Notes: a model not told the origin generated them from the sequence alone. Positions 1 to 9,443 are shown, counted from the stretch's first letter. The stretch is 64,000 nucleotides of DNA from Petrimonas sp. IBARAKI (GCA_002356435.2 AP018040.2:2418001-2482000); one strand, 5' to 3'. Translations and numbers: made by a program.

Positions 1-659
1 CCGTTCTCTCTGCGGGTGAAGTAACAGGGTGCCACCAGTCGTCCGGCGTGCGCACCTTTCTTCAGCTGGATGCCGTGTACAGGGCCCGTACCGTACCAGT
101 CCCAGGAGACATCCTTGACGGCTGAGGTGATCTCCGAGGGCTCGCTCCAGGTAACCCCTTCATCGTCGGACCAGGTGTAGTAGGCCCTGCGGGTATCTTT
201 TCCGGTAGCATTCACCAGGGTGCTCCACTTGTCGTCGCCGTGGTTCCAGCTCATCAGCAGGTGCACCCTTCCCTTGTCGTCGACGATGGGTACGGGGTTG
301 CCGCAGGTGTTGGCCCCGTCGTCCCATATCATGATCTGGCTGCTCCAGGTCTTGCCGTTGTCGGACGACCGCTTCACCACCATGTCGATATCACCCGTGT
401 CGCCGTTGCTCCGCAGCTTGCGTGCCTCGGCGAAGGCGAGGAGTGTGCCGCCGTTGGTCTTCACGATGGCGGGGATGCGGTAGACTTCGTAGCCGGCGGT
501 GGCCTGCCTGAATACATAGTTGAATTCAGAGACGGGTACGGGATCGGGGTTCGGGTCGGGATCGGGGTTGATCACTCCCCCTCCGTCGCCGCAGGCCGAT
601 AAGAGCGTGGGCGTGAGGAGGAAAAGGATCAACCAGCATTTCTTACTGTAAAATATCAT
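1..659 (-). CDS. nanH: Exo-alpha-sialidase (neuraminidase), N-terminal part, cut by window edge
   Basis: Reading the minus strand from the ATG at 657-659 gives an open frame that runs off the left edge, so only about 219 residues are visible. The protein starts with a lipoprotein signal (LLSAC lipobox), followed by a Pro/Asp-rich linker (repeated NPDPDP) and then a sialidase domain. That domain has the conserved YRIPAIV segment (the RIP motif whose Arg binds the sialate carboxylate) and two Asp-boxes, SSDNGKTW and SDDEGVTW. Sialidases release terminal sialic acid from glycoconjugates; the lipobox predicts outer-membrane attachment. It is the last visible gene of a minus-strand operon after regulator, lyase, SusC and SusD, 74 bases after the SusD stop. 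The catalytic Tyr/Glu and remaining Arg residues lie outside the window. Confidence 0.9.
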   Translation of the reverse strand, partial: MIFYSKKCWLILFLLTPTLLSACGDGGGVINPDPDPNPDPVPVSEFNYVFRQATAGYEVYRIPAIVKTNGGTLLAFAEARKLRSNGDTGDIDMVVKRSSDNGKTWSSQIMIWDDGANTCGNPVPIVDDKGRVHLLMSWNHGDDKWSTLVNATGKDTRRAYYTWSDDEGVTWSEPSEITSAVKDVSWDWYGTGPVHGIQLKKGAHAGRLVAPCYFTRREN

Positions 660-733
660 ACTTACTTGTTTTTTTATCAGGGTGTGCTAAAATAGGAGGA
701 TGTACAGTCATGGACAGCGGTGTGCTGATGTCA

Positions 734-2194
734 TCAGTTGCCAGTGTCATAACCTTCTGTCTGTATCAGGTTGGGATTCAGGTCGAGCTCTCTGAGCGGT
801 ATGGCCAGGTAGAGCGGGACAGTGACTCCCTCGTCGGCTTTCTTGCGGAGGTTGGGTACCACCTCATACACGTCGATGGTGCCGCCGAAGTGGAAGCGCA
901 GCAGGTCGGGCCATCTCTTTCTCTCGAGGTAGAGCTCCCTGCCTCTCTCGTCCAGTATCTCCCTCTCCACGGAGAGACGGTCGGTGGCGCCGGTGTAGGG
1001 GCCGGTCTTTGCCCTGTTCCTCACCTTCTCCAGCTCGGCGATTGCCTCGGGGATCCTGTCGAGGGCTGCATAGGCCTCGGCCTTGAAGAGGTACATCTCG
1101 GCCAGGCGGTAGACCACGATGTCGGAGTCGTAGCTACGGTCGCCCTCGGTCTTGGTCCCGCGCATCTTGTTGTCGAAGATGCCGATGAGGTTGCCTGCCG
1201 CATCGACCGCCCTGATGTAGGACTGGTCTCGCCGCACGTCTGCCGCGTTCACCGCGAAGAGGGCCATCAGCTCGTTGCTGGGTGCATAGGTGCTGCGGGC
1301 ACCACCCTTGGCATAGGGTATATCGTCCTTGTTGACCGCCTTCTCCACGAACACATCGCGTGGCTTCAGGCTCTGGCTGTACTGGGCATCCTTCTCGAAA
1401 ATATTGAAATGGATGGCGAAGATGACCTCTTTGCCTTTTTTGGTGGCGTAGATGTTGCCGAAGACCTCTTCGAGGGAGAGTCCTGCCGAAGCCTTGTCGG
1501 CAAGGGTGATCACCTCCTGCAGGTCCTGGTCGGTGCCGTCGAGCACCTTGGCCTTCCACAGGAGTATGTCGGCCTTTAGCGCCCATGCTGCCGGCTTGGA
1601 GGCACGGCCCTTGCCATTGGCATAACCTTCCTTTGGGAAGAGCTCGATGGCTTTGTTCACATCATCGAGTGCTTGCTGCAGCACCGCGGTAGCGGGCGAC
1701 CGGGGCAGCTTGGGTTTGCTGGCACTCTCGGTGGGCTCCAGCTCGATCGGAGCATCGCCCCATACCCTCACCAGGTTGAAGTACATCATGGAGCGGATGA
1801 AATAGGTCTCGGCGAGGATGGCATTCTTCTCCGCTTCAATACCGAAAGGGATGGTCTCCACATTCTTGATCATCAGGTTGCAGTGATGGATCACCGCGTA
1901 GTAGTCGAGCCAGCTGTAGCCGTTCTGCGCGGTGAGGTTCTGTGCCCACAGGTTGGAGGGGCCTCCCTCCAGGCCGGTGGTAAAGGCATCGCCCCTGTCT
2001 TCAAAATGGAGCGTGGCGTTGGATACATCGCGTAGACGGGTATAGATACCCATCAGGTAGCTCTCGGCGTCGCCCTTCGAGTTCCAGTAATCATCGCCCG
2101 TGATGCTGGAGACGGTGTCCACCTCGAGCAGGTTGCAGGCATGCAGCAGGAGCAGTGACGTTGCGAAAAGCATGTATTTGATACTCTTTTTCAT
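734..2194 (-). CDS. SusD/RagB-family outer-membrane glycan-binding lipoprotein (NanU-like)
   Basis: A 486-residue SusD/RagB protein. A signal peptide ends in an LLHAC lipobox, followed by the helical, TPR-like SusD fold (for example residues 130-260) and the C-terminal segment typical of the family. SusD proteins sit on the cell surface as lids over SusC channels and bind the incoming glycan. It lies 105 bases downstream of the SusC gene and upstream of the sialidase, so its ligand is probably free sialic acid or sialylated oligosaccharide, as for NanU of Bacteroides and Tannerella. The family assignment is clear; the ligand is inferred from the operon. Confidence 0.93.
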   Translation of the reverse strand: MKKSIKYMLFATSLLLLHACNLLEVDTVSSITGDDYWNSKGDAESYLMGIYTRLRDVSNATLHFEDRGDAFTTGLEGGPSNLWAQNLTAQNGYSWLDYYAVIHHCNLMIKNVETIPFGIEAEKNAILAETYFIRSMMYFNLVRVWGDAPIELEPTESASKPKLPRSPATAVLQQALDDVNKAIELFPKEGYANGKGRASKPAAWALKADILLWKAKVLDGTDQDLQEVITLADKASAGLSLEEVFGNIYATKKGKEVIFAIHFNIFEKDAQYSQSLKPRDVFVEKAVNKDDIPYAKGGARSTYAPSNELMALFAVNAADVRRDQSYIRAVDAAGNLIGIFDNKMRGTKTEGDRSYDSDIVVYRLAEMYLFKAEAYAALDRIPEAIAELEKVRNRAKTGPYTGATDRLSVEREILDERGRELYLERKRWPDLLRFHFGGTIDVYEVVPNLRKKADEGVTVPLYLAIPLRELDLNPNLIQTEGYDTGN

Positions 2195-2299
2195 GATTCT
2201 GTTTATTTTATTTCATTTTGGCCACGGGCAACGGGCGATGATCATACACGGTGTGTGTGGCTGACCGGCAGGCCCGTTTCATCCTGTAGCTGTTTATTG

Positions 2300-5200
2300 T
2301 TAGAAATTGATTCTTGCACCCATGTTATATTGTCTCGGGCGGGGATAGATGCCGTAATCCACACCGTTATAGATCTCGGGGAACATCCCTTCATACTTCT
2401 TCAGGTAACCCAGGTTATAGGCTCCGGCGAAGATTTCCACCTCTCCCAGCTTCATCCGGGAGGTGAGTGAAGCGGGCAGCAGGTAGCTCAGTGATACCTC
2501 CCTGAAGGCGAGATAGTCGCCCTTAGTGAAGTAGAGGCTGTTGTTGGTGGATCCCTGGGCCGTGCTGCCGATCTGGTTGTCCCAGCGCATGTGATTGCGG
2601 TACTGGTAGTCGTAGTCGCTCTGCACCGTATACTTGGGATATCGGGTGCCGTCGCCGGCGCTCTGCCAGGTGTTGGTCATCGCCTCCTGGATGGCGTTGT
2701 TGTTGTTGCGGGAGCTGCCCATGATCTGGCCCTTGAAGCCGTTGTCGATCACATGGCCTATGGCCCAGTCCATCACGGCGCGTACGGTGAACCCCTTGAA
2801 TCGGAGGGTGTTGGTGATTCCTCCCGTTTTGTCGGGGCGGATATAACCCATGAAGACCATGTCGCGCGAGTCGAGTCGTCCGTCACCGTTCACATCCTCG
2901 AAGCGTGAGTCGCCCGCATGCTTGGTTCTTCCCTGCGCGTTGGGGTCGGTAGGGGCGCCGGCTGCTTCTTCCTCGGTTTGGTAGGTGCCCAGGTAGTGGA
3001 AGGCCCAGCGGCCGCCGAAGCGTTCTCCTTCAGCCAGTCCGCCCACTTTCTTCTCCTCTCCTGTGGTTGGATCAAAGACGAAGTTACCGCCCACCCTGTT
3101 TTTATCCTCTCCGTTGAAGGGCAATTTCTCCACCAGGCTCTGGTTGTAGGAGAAGGTGAGACCCAGATCCCAGGTGAAATCTTTTGTTTGCACGGGTGTG
3201 GCGTTGAGCTCCACCTCGAAGCCGTTGTTGCGGATGGATCCGTAGTTGCTTTTGATGGAGCTGAAGCCGGTGGAGTACCAAAGCGGCTCATCGTAGAGAC
3301 GGTCGTGTGTCAGCTTGTTGTAATAGTCGAGCAAGATATTCAGCCGGTTGTCGAAGAAGCCCAGGTCAACCCCGATGTCGTAGGAGTCCGTCGTTTCCCA
3401 GCGCAGCTGCGAATTTTTCAGGGTGGTGTTGAGTATCCCCACCTTGCCCATGTAGTTGGTGCCGGTGATGGCATAGGCACCGCGTGAGTTGGCCACGCTC
3501 AGGTTGTTGTTGCCGGTACGTCCCCAGCTGGCGCGCCATTTCCAGCGGCTCACCACTTCGGCGAGAGAGGAGAAGAAACCTTCCCGGTGCATGTTCCATC
3601 CTGCCGACACCCCGGGAAAGATGCCCCACATCTTATCTTCCGCGAAGCGCGACGAGCCGTCGGTGCGCAGGCTGGCAGAGGCCATGTATTTGCCTTTGTA
3701 GTCGTAGCTCACGCGACCGAAGTAGCTGAGTGTGGCCTCGTAGGTCTTGGTAGAGCTCACCCGCTGGGTGCTGTCGGCCGTCGCATTGAGCGTGGGTATC
3801 AGGTCAATCATGGAGCCACTGCCGCTGCCGGAGAAACGGTAGCTATAGTCGTGGGTGTAGCTGGTGCCGGCAACTGCGGAGACGTTGTGGTTTTCACCCA
3901 GTTTCTTGTTGTAGGAGAGCAGCGCATCGCCCTGGAGATGCCTGTCGTAGTTGTGATTGGCCGATGCCGGACGGATGGTGTTGCCGGTAGTCTCGTTGTG
4001 TGCCTGGAAATAGTTCTCGATACCCTCCGTGCCGAAGTAGAAGAGGGAGGGGGAGAAGACCAGCCCGGGCAGGATGTCCCAGGTGGCAGCCGTCTGGAAG
4101 GTCGTCCTGTAGACAGTCACATCATCGTAGCGTGTCTTGTAGTAGATCTCATGGAGCCTGCTCCTGAAGGAAGAGATCCCTTCGCCGGGTGCCGGTGTGC
4201 CGTCTTCGTAGTAGAGACGGTAGGTGGGGGGTGTGAGGATGCTGCGCGAGATGGTGTTGGCCGTGTTGCCGCCGCCGATGGCGTCCCTCACCTGCAAGTT
4301 GGCCTTGGTGGAAAGGCTCCACTTGTCGCTCAGCTTATAGTCGCCGTTGAACAGGGCGCTGTAGTTCTTGTAGTTGGTGCCCCGCAGGATCCCATCCTGG
4401 TCCATGTAGCGGAGGCCGATGTAGTAGTTGCCGTTGTCGTTGCCGCCGGATACGCTCAGGTCGTACTCCTGCTTTTGTCCGGTGGTGAAGGTGGCATCCT
4501 GGAAGTCGTTGTCCTGAAAGATCAGCTGGCGGCCGGTGACGGGATCCTGCATGGTCTCCCATCCCTGGTTTTCGAGCAGGTCGCTCACATACTGCTGGCC
4601 GTAGTTGGCGAGGTACACATCCAGGAACTCGAGCGTGTTCTTCGCATTTCTGGGATTGCCAGTGGACATGCCGAAGGAGCCACTGAGGAACTTGGCCTGG
4701 TCCTGCTTACCGTTGTAGGTGAGTTCGGGCTGGTTGAACTTGGCGATATTGCTGCGGGTGAGGTAGATATAATCTCTGGCATTGAGCAGGGGTATCCGCT
4801 CGGGCTGCATCTCGATGCCGTAGGTATAACGTAAGCTGACCTTCGCCTTGCCTTTCCTCCCCGATTTTGTTTTGATCAAGATGATCCCGTTGGCAGCCCT
4901 GGAGCCATAGATGGCTGTCGATGCCGCATCCTTGAGCACCTCTACCGACTCTATATCGGCAGGATTCATATCGGAGATATTCCTGAAGCCCTGGGAGACG
5001 ATACCGTCGATAATGAACAGGGGGGCGTCACCCTCGGGAGAAGTGGAGCTACCACCACGGATGAATACCTGCGGGTTGGCGCCGGGCTGTCCGCTGGACA
5101 CCTGCAACGAGAGGCCGGCCACCTTGCCCTGTAGTTGTAACAATGGATTTTGACCCGGTGTCTTCAGGAACTCTTCTTCCCCCACTTTCGAAATGGAGTG

Positions 5201-5560
5201 AGTGAGCAGGGCACGGGACTGTTTCCCGTAGGCGATTGCCACAAACTCCTCCAGCTCAACAGTGGAGAGCTGCATCTCAACGCGCAGCTGCTTCGGTTCC
5301 GTGATGTTGATCTCCTGAGTTCTGAATCCCACGAAGGAAAACAGCAGGGTGGATCCTTTCGGAACGGTGATCCGGAAGATACCGTCGATATCGGTGACTG
5401 TTCCCTGGGTAGTACCCTTGACTACGACAGAAACACCAGGCAGTGTCTCTCCCTCATTGTCGTATACTGCTCCCGAAACGGATATATCCTGTGCCAGAAG
5501 ATGCGACAGTGAAGTAAATATAAAAACAAATAAGACCAAAAATCGATAATTTTTTCTCAT
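2300..5560 (-). CDS. SusC/RagA-family TonB-dependent outer-membrane transporter (NanO-like)
   Basis: A 1086-residue SusC-type transporter. After the signal peptide there is a carboxypeptidase-D-like regulatory domain (about 25-100, GAVYDNEGETLPGVSV), a TonB plug domain with the SusC hallmark around residues 205-230 (VEVLKDAAS, YGSRAANG), and a long beta-barrel ending in an aromatic residue (RINF). There is no N-terminal STN domain, so it is not an obvious sigma/anti-sigma signalling receptor. It imports substrate across the outer membrane using TonB energy. Its place between the sialate lyase and SusD/sialidase points to sialic acid, as for NanO. It starts 78 bases after the nanA stop. Confidence 0.93.
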   Translation of the reverse strand: MRKNYRFLVLFVFIFTSLSHLLAQDISVSGAVYDNEGETLPGVSVVVKGTTQGTVTDIDGIFRITVPKGSTLLFSFVGFRTQEINITEPKQLRVEMQLSTVELEEFVAIAYGKQSRALLTHSISKVGEEEFLKTPGQNPLLQLQGKVAGLSLQVSSGQPGANPQVFIRGGSSTSPEGDAPLFIIDGIVSQGFRNISDMNPADIESVEVLKDAASTAIYGSRAANGIILIKTKSGRKGKAKVSLRYTYGIEMQPERIPLLNARDYIYLTRSNIAKFNQPELTYNGKQDQAKFLSGSFGMSTGNPRNAKNTLEFLDVYLANYGQQYVSDLLENQGWETMQDPVTGRQLIFQDNDFQDATFTTGQKQEYDLSVSGGNDNGNYYIGLRYMDQDGILRGTNYKNYSALFNGDYKLSDKWSLSTKANLQVRDAIGGGNTANTISRSILTPPTYRLYYEDGTPAPGEGISSFRSRLHEIYYKTRYDDVTVYRTTFQTAATWDILPGLVFSPSLFYFGTEGIENYFQAHNETTGNTIRPASANHNYDRHLQGDALLSYNKKLGENHNVSAVAGTSYTHDYSYRFSGSGSGSMIDLIPTLNATADSTQRVSSTKTYEATLSYFGRVSYDYKGKYMASASLRTDGSSRFAEDKMWGIFPGVSAGWNMHREGFFSSLAEVVSRWKWRASWGRTGNNNLSVANSRGAYAITGTNYMGKVGILNTTLKNSQLRWETTDSYDIGVDLGFFDNRLNILLDYYNKLTHDRLYDEPLWYSTGFSSIKSNYGSIRNNGFEVELNATPVQTKDFTWDLGLTFSYNQSLVEKLPFNGEDKNRVGGNFVFDPTTGEEKKVGGLAEGERFGGRWAFHYLGTYQTEEEAAGAPTDPNAQGRTKHAGDSRFEDVNGDGRLDSRDMVFMGYIRPDKTGGITNTLRFKGFTVRAVMDWAIGHVIDNGFKGQIMGSSRNNNNAIQEAMTNTWQSAGDGTRYPKYTVQSDYDYQYRNHMRWDNQIGSTAQGSTNNSLYFTKGDYLAFREVSLSYLLPASLTSRMKLGEVEIFAGAYNLGYLKKYEGMFPEIYNGVDYGIYPRPRQYNMGARINF

Positions 5561-5605
5561 CTTTGTTATGATTTTAAGATAATTGTGTTTTAAAATTATT
5601 CCAGG

Positions 5606-5635
5606 AAGGGGTACTGTTGGCAGGACATACCCCTT
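5606..5635 (-). promoter_or_regulatory. Intercistronic hairpin between nanA and susC
   Basis: An 8-base inverted repeat (AAGGGGTA/TACCCCTT) with a 14-base loop fills much of the 78-base gap between nanA and susC. On the transcribed strand no T-run follows it, so it is unlikely to be an intrinsic terminator. It may protect or separate the downstream susCD message. This role is inferred from position only. Confidence 0.4.
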
Positions 5636-5638
5636 TCT

Positions 5639-6550
5639 CTATTTTTTCAGGCAACCAATCTGCTCCAGGTCGCTCCTGAGGGCAACATACTCCTCTTTAC
5701 TGAATGAGGCCAGGGGGGAACGGCACTCACCGCATTCCATTCCGATAAGGTTCATGATGGCTTTGCCACCTCTTACGCCTCCTCCATATTTAATGATGAC
5801 CTTTACTGTTTCAACTGACTGAATCTGATAAGCACGTGCCTTCTCAATATCACCGTCTCTCATTGCTTTCATTATATTCAAATATACGCCGGGTATATAG
5901 TTATACGTACTCCCCACGCCGGCCACGGCACCGAGAGCCAATCCGCAAATCAGTGTCTCGTCGAAGCCATGCAACACCTCAAATGCCCCGTTATCCAGCT
6001 GAATACAGTCGCCCATTTCCATCAGGTTGTTGTGTGTAAACTTCACTCCGGCCAGGTTGGGAATTGTTTTTCTCCCTTCGTGAAGAAATTGTGCAACCGA
6101 AAGGTTTACCCCGGTCATGGAGGGCATGTTGTAGTAATAGAATGGCAATTGAGGAGCGGAAGAAGCAATGGGCGTAAAGAAATCGATCAGATCCTTCACT
6201 TTTTCAGGCTTGAAAAAAGAAGGGGCGATACATCCGATTCCATCTGCGCCTTTCACTGCAGCATGACGTGCCAGCTCCATTGCCTCGCGCTGGTTATTGC
6301 TGCCCACATGGGCAATAATTTGAAAGTCTCCTTCACCACTTTTTATCCATTCCTCCAAGATCAGCTTTCTTTCGGCAGTGGTGAGGGAAGTAAACTCTCC
6401 TGTCGTCCCACAAACAAATACACCCGATATTCCCGAATCTTTGATATGTTGTGCATATTTTCTGATCACAGAATAATTTATATCTCCGTTGGTATCAACG
6501 GGTGTAAAGGTTGCAGCAATTAGCCCTTTTAGTTTTTTGTAATTGTTCAT
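5639..6550 (-). CDS. nanA: N-acetylneuraminate lyase (sialic acid aldolase)
   Basis: A 303-residue member of the DHDPS/NAL class I aldolase superfamily. It has the GTTGE motif at 48-52 that binds the substrate carboxylate, the catalytic Tyr at 140 in YYNMPSMTG, and the Schiff-base Lys at 170 in GVKFTHNN. The sequence around Tyr and Lys fits sialate lyases better than dihydrodipicolinate synthase, which usually reads YNVPxRTG and GIKE. The enzyme splits N-acetylneuraminate into N-acetylmannosamine and pyruvate in the cytoplasm. A FadR-type regulator lies upstream, and SusC, SusD and sialidase downstream, giving a coherent scavenging operon. No NanT transporter or epimerase is in view. Confidence 0.9.
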   Translation of the reverse strand: MNNYKKLKGLIAATFTPVDTNGDINYSVIRKYAQHIKDSGISGVFVCGTTGEFTSLTTAERKLILEEWIKSGEGDFQIIAHVGSNNQREAMELARHAAVKGADGIGCIAPSFFKPEKVKDLIDFFTPIASSAPQLPFYYYNMPSMTGVNLSVAQFLHEGRKTIPNLAGVKFTHNNLMEMGDCIQLDNGAFEVLHGFDETLICGLALGAVAGVGSTYNYIPGVYLNIMKAMRDGDIEKARAYQIQSVETVKVIIKYGGGVRGGKAIMNLIGMECGECRSPLASFSKEEYVALRSDLEQIGCLKK

Positions 6551-6627
6551 AGATATTTTAATTGGAATATATTTTTTCCTGTTTGAAAAAATGATTGTTT
6601 GTATACGTAGTTGGCGTTACGGAAAGT

Positions 6628-7368
6628 TCAGCCATTTTTCTGAACCAGGCTGAATTCGTTTTTCTGACTTATGAATATCCGGTATACTTCGAAATGTTCC
6701 TCTAGCGCCCTTCTGTATCCATCTTCGTCTCCATCCTTCAGGTATTGCAGTAAATTCTGGTGTGTGACAATACGATCTTCTTCTTTTAAACGGATATTAA
6801 TGGGTGCCAGAAACTCCTGAAATTTATCCTTGACAAAAGTCATTACAGGATGAATGATGTCCTGAAATTCAGCGATGGTCTTATTTCCGGTTATTTTATA
6901 AAGTTTGGTATGAAACGCAAATTCACTGAATGGCGCATATTCGTTATTTTCATACATGATTCCCACATTCACAATCTCTTCGAGGCTTGCAATATCGTCG
7001 GGCGTGATTTTTCGGAATATTTCACTGCAAATGCCTATTTCCAGAACAATCCTAAATCCAAGAATATCAAAGAGGGTATCTTCACTTAGAATTCTCGGAT
7101 CAACAGCACGTTTCATTCCGCCGAATATAGAAGGCTCGGAAAGTACCATGCCCCGTCGTGTGCGTGTCTCCACTATTCCCATCATCTTCAGTCGGCTTAA
7201 TGCCTCCCGTACTACACTCCTCGACACCCCCAATGAGACGGTTAATTCCATTTCATTAGGAATAGCATCTCCTTTTTGCAAGTCCTTCTCTTTGAAATAG
7301 TTCAAAAGCCTGTCCTCGACCTGATCTACCAGTGTAGTTGAATTGTTTTGAATCCTAAGCCTTTCCAT
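6628..7368 (-). CDS. FadR-subfamily GntR transcriptional regulator (NanR-like)
   Basis: A 246-residue regulator. The N-terminal winged helix (about 10-80) has the GntR signature around LGVSRSVVREALSRL, and an all-helical FCD ligand-binding domain (about 95-235) follows. FCD regulators of sugar-acid pathways usually repress until bound by a metabolite. It lies 77 bases upstream of nanA on the same strand, so it probably controls the sialic-acid operon, including itself. A -7-like TATATTTG (minus strand, 7383-7390) lies just before the start, and a palindrome matching the FadR-family operator consensus lies at 7454-7468. The ligand (sialic acid or an aminosugar phosphate) is inferred. Confidence 0.88.
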   Translation of the reverse strand: MERLRIQNNSTTLVDQVEDRLLNYFKEKDLQKGDAIPNEMELTVSLGVSRSVVREALSRLKMMGIVETRTRRGMVLSEPSIFGGMKRAVDPRILSEDTLFDILGFRIVLEIGICSEIFRKITPDDIASLEEIVNVGIMYENNEYAPFSEFAFHTKLYKITGNKTIAEFQDIIHPVMTFVKDKFQEFLAPINIRLKEEDRIVTHQNLLQYLKDGDEDGYRRALEEHFEVYRIFISQKNEFSLVQKNG

Positions 7369-7453
7369 CGTAAGATTATTTTCAAATATATTTTCTCACT
7401 TAAAAATGAGCGATGTTTTCAGATAAAAATGCACAACAGATATTATTAATCTG

Positions 7454-7468
7454 ATTTGTCTGACAAAT
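7454..7468. promoter_or_regulatory. Candidate GntR/FadR-family operator
   Basis: The perfect palindrome ATTTGTC-T-GACAAAT lies 86 bases upstream of the GntR gene. Its core TTGTCTGACAA matches the published FadR-subfamily consensus TNGTNNNACNA at every fixed position. It is the best candidate binding site for the regulator encoded next to it; binding has not been shown. Confidence 0.6.
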
Positions 7469-8528
7469 AAATGAAGAATATTTTAAATATTTGTTATAAA
7501 ACCTGATATTTAACAATAATATAACTTTTATTAACGCATTGAGAGGTGAAATTTATTGCAGAGGCTCTCAGCTGCATAAAAACATTACGAATCTTGATAT
7601 AGTTTGATGGAAATATTAAACTATGAGATATTATATAAACCTTTTCATCCTATTATGTCTTTCTTTTCCCTTAAAATACTCAACTCCTTAAACTTTTCCC
7701 TGCACTACGCAATAGATTTGAATTCAATTCAACTGATTTGCTTAAATGATATCTTAAATGTAGGTCCATTTGCGATGTAGACGCTGTGGAGGAAATAGGA
7801 AAAAAGAGTAACTGGTTGTCAAAAGTATTTACTGTTCCACATCAATGGATGCAGACAGCATGCTTACGCTCATAAACAGAGATGTGGAAACAATAAAAAC
7901 ACTTGTTGACAATTACAGGAATGAAGAAATCTATCTATGGACAGGACTTGTCGCTGCTGAAATCATTCATACGTCAAGATTATTATATCATCTACAACCG
8001 CAGAGTAACTATGTTCACCTGTTTGATTTTTCTAATTTTTCCATGAAAAACATCCACGGAGAGTTTATATACCCAAGATGTCTGGTTGCGATGGACTTAT
8101 CCCGAGTTGAGGATCCAGAAAAGAGTTTCGTAAAATAACCGAAAAAGAATTGTTGAAATTCAGGAAACTGTAAGAAAGAGTCAATTTGGGGAATTCCCTG
8201 TTATGGATTTTAGATAAGGGTCAAATTGTAGAGAAAGAGGAAACCTATTTCGATTCCTTCTTGCTATCATATTGTTCTCAGGAATTTCAACGTCCTGCAG
8301 GAGTCCTTCACCCTTACACTTTATTTCTATTTTTCAAACACATTTTAAATATATTCAATCATGATGTTTAAAAATTTTGTCGAAAAATGAGAATGTTACC
8401 CTTAAATTAACTAAACTTGCAGTCAGTAATTTTATTCGACAAACACACGGTTGGTTTATTAGATACAAGATACATCCATGATTTTTCCTATCATATTATA
8501 GGCAACTCAAAATCAAATACTTTGAAAT
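7469..8528. other. AT-rich intergenic stretch at the island's left edge
   Basis: About 1 kb between the sialic-acid regulator and the exonuclease gene. Base composition drops sharply compared with the GC-rich nan operon. One orphan ORF (7845-8138) lies inside and is listed separately. The rest has short interrupted frames and no recognisable RNA, repeat or mobile-element end. It may be the left boundary of the accessory island. Confidence 0.5.
7845..8138 (+). CDS. Orphan small ORF, hypothetical
   Basis: A 97-residue frame I do not recognise. It has no signal peptide or membrane segment, and contains a helical, mixed polar/aliphatic N-terminal half (for example RDVETIKTLVD and AAEIIHTSRLL). 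It stands alone in an AT-rich stretch, with no obvious partner gene and no clear ribosome-binding site. It may be a real small protein or the remnant of a longer decayed gene; upstream frames are broken. Confidence that it is coding is low. Confidence 0.3.
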   Translation: MDADSMLTLINRDVETIKTLVDNYRNEEIYLWTGLVAAEIIHTSRLLYHLQPQSNYVHLFDFSNFSMKNIHGEFIYPRCLVAMDLSRVEDPEKSFVK

Positions 8529-9365
8529 ATGGACAACTTAACATTCACTGCATTCGACACCGAAACAGCAACTAGTCATAGTGCGAGTATTTGTCAGATT
8601 GGATTTGTTGTTGTTAGAGAAGGACAAATCACAAGCGAAAAATCATATCTTATTCAGCCGCCGGGCAATGAATATGAAGCTCGACACTCTTGTATTCATG
8701 GAATTGATTCATTAAGAACAAAAGATAAACCTTTATTTCCTGAGGTTTGGGAAAATATTAAAGATGAATTTATAAGTTCACTACTTGTAGCACATAATGT
8801 AAGTTTTGATATAAACATATTAAATTCAACTCTTGCATATTACAATTTGCCAAGACCACAATGTAATTGTGATTGTACTTATCAGCTTTCTGGATTAAAA
8901 TTAAAGTCTCTCGCTGAGTCTTTAGGAATTGTAATGACGAAGCATCATGATGCTCTTTCAGATGCCAAAGCTTGTGCCCAAGCCTATTTGTTTCTTAAGC
9001 AAGGGATTAAACCAAATCTAACTTTAATAAGAGAATATAAGAATTCAAACCCTTTTGCTGGACATGAGAAACTTACAGGAAACATTCTTAAACCGGATTT
9101 GAATGTTGAGAATATTTTAAATCCATTTTACGCAAAAAAAGTAGTATTTACAGGGATTCTGCAAACCATGACAAGAGATGAAGCGGCAAAAAGAGTTAAA
9201 GATTTGGGAGCTGATATCGATACTGGTGTCACTAAACGAACAGATTTTGTTATCGTTGGACAAGGCGCAGGACCTTCAAAATTGAAGAAAATTGAAGACC
9301 TAAATTTGTCGGGCTTCAAAATCCGAATTATTATAGAGGACGATTTCTTAAATATGATAAAATAA
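8529..9365 (+). CDS. DnaQ-like 3'-5' exonuclease fused to a BRCT domain
   Basis: A 278-residue two-domain protein. Residues 1-160 are a DEDDh exonuclease: D10 and E12 in FDTET, D94 in HNVSFD, and H140 and D145 in HHDALSDA. This is the DNA polymerase III epsilon-type proofreading or exonuclease fold. Residues about 198-278 form a BRCT domain (KKVVFTGILQ, then GADIDTGVTKRTDFVIVG), like that at the end of bacterial NAD-dependent ligases. Stand-alone DnaQ-BRCT proteins are known in Firmicutes and Bacteroidetes; their role is poorly defined. The DUF2075-like nuclease-helicase gene follows after 78 bases on the same strand, so the two may act together on DNA, possibly in defence. Both domain calls are strong; the role is inferred. 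Confidence 0.88.
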   Translation: MDNLTFTAFDTETATSHSASICQIGFVVVREGQITSEKSYLIQPPGNEYEARHSCIHGIDSLRTKDKPLFPEVWENIKDEFISSLLVAHNVSFDINILNSTLAYYNLPRPQCNCDCTYQLSGLKLKSLAESLGIVMTKHHDALSDAKACAQAYLFLKQGIKPNLTLIREYKNSNPFAGHEKLTGNILKPDLNVENILNPFYAKKVVFTGILQTMTRDEAAKRVKDLGADIDTGVTKRTDFVIVGQGAGPSKLKKIEDLNLSGFKIRIIIEDDFLNMIK

Positions 9366-9443
9366 GAGCTGCGGGCAAGTAAAAAACATTACTGTTAGTA
9401 ACAGAAATGCTCCAAATATATGTGAATTCGCTTTTATAAGACT

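Noticed and set aside
710-4834. Long plus-strand frames (for example 710-1579 and 3587-4834) opposite the SusD and SusC genes
   Set aside because: They lie antisense to clear SusD/SusC proteins in GC-rich DNA, and their translations show no domains; they are codon-bias shadows.
5639-6550. Dihydrodipicolinate synthase as the product
   Set aside because: The residues around the catalytic Tyr and Lys and the sialidase/SusCD context fit sialate lyase better.
8186-8371. 61-codon plus-strand frame
   Set aside because: No start context, no domain and likely chance in AT-rich DNA.
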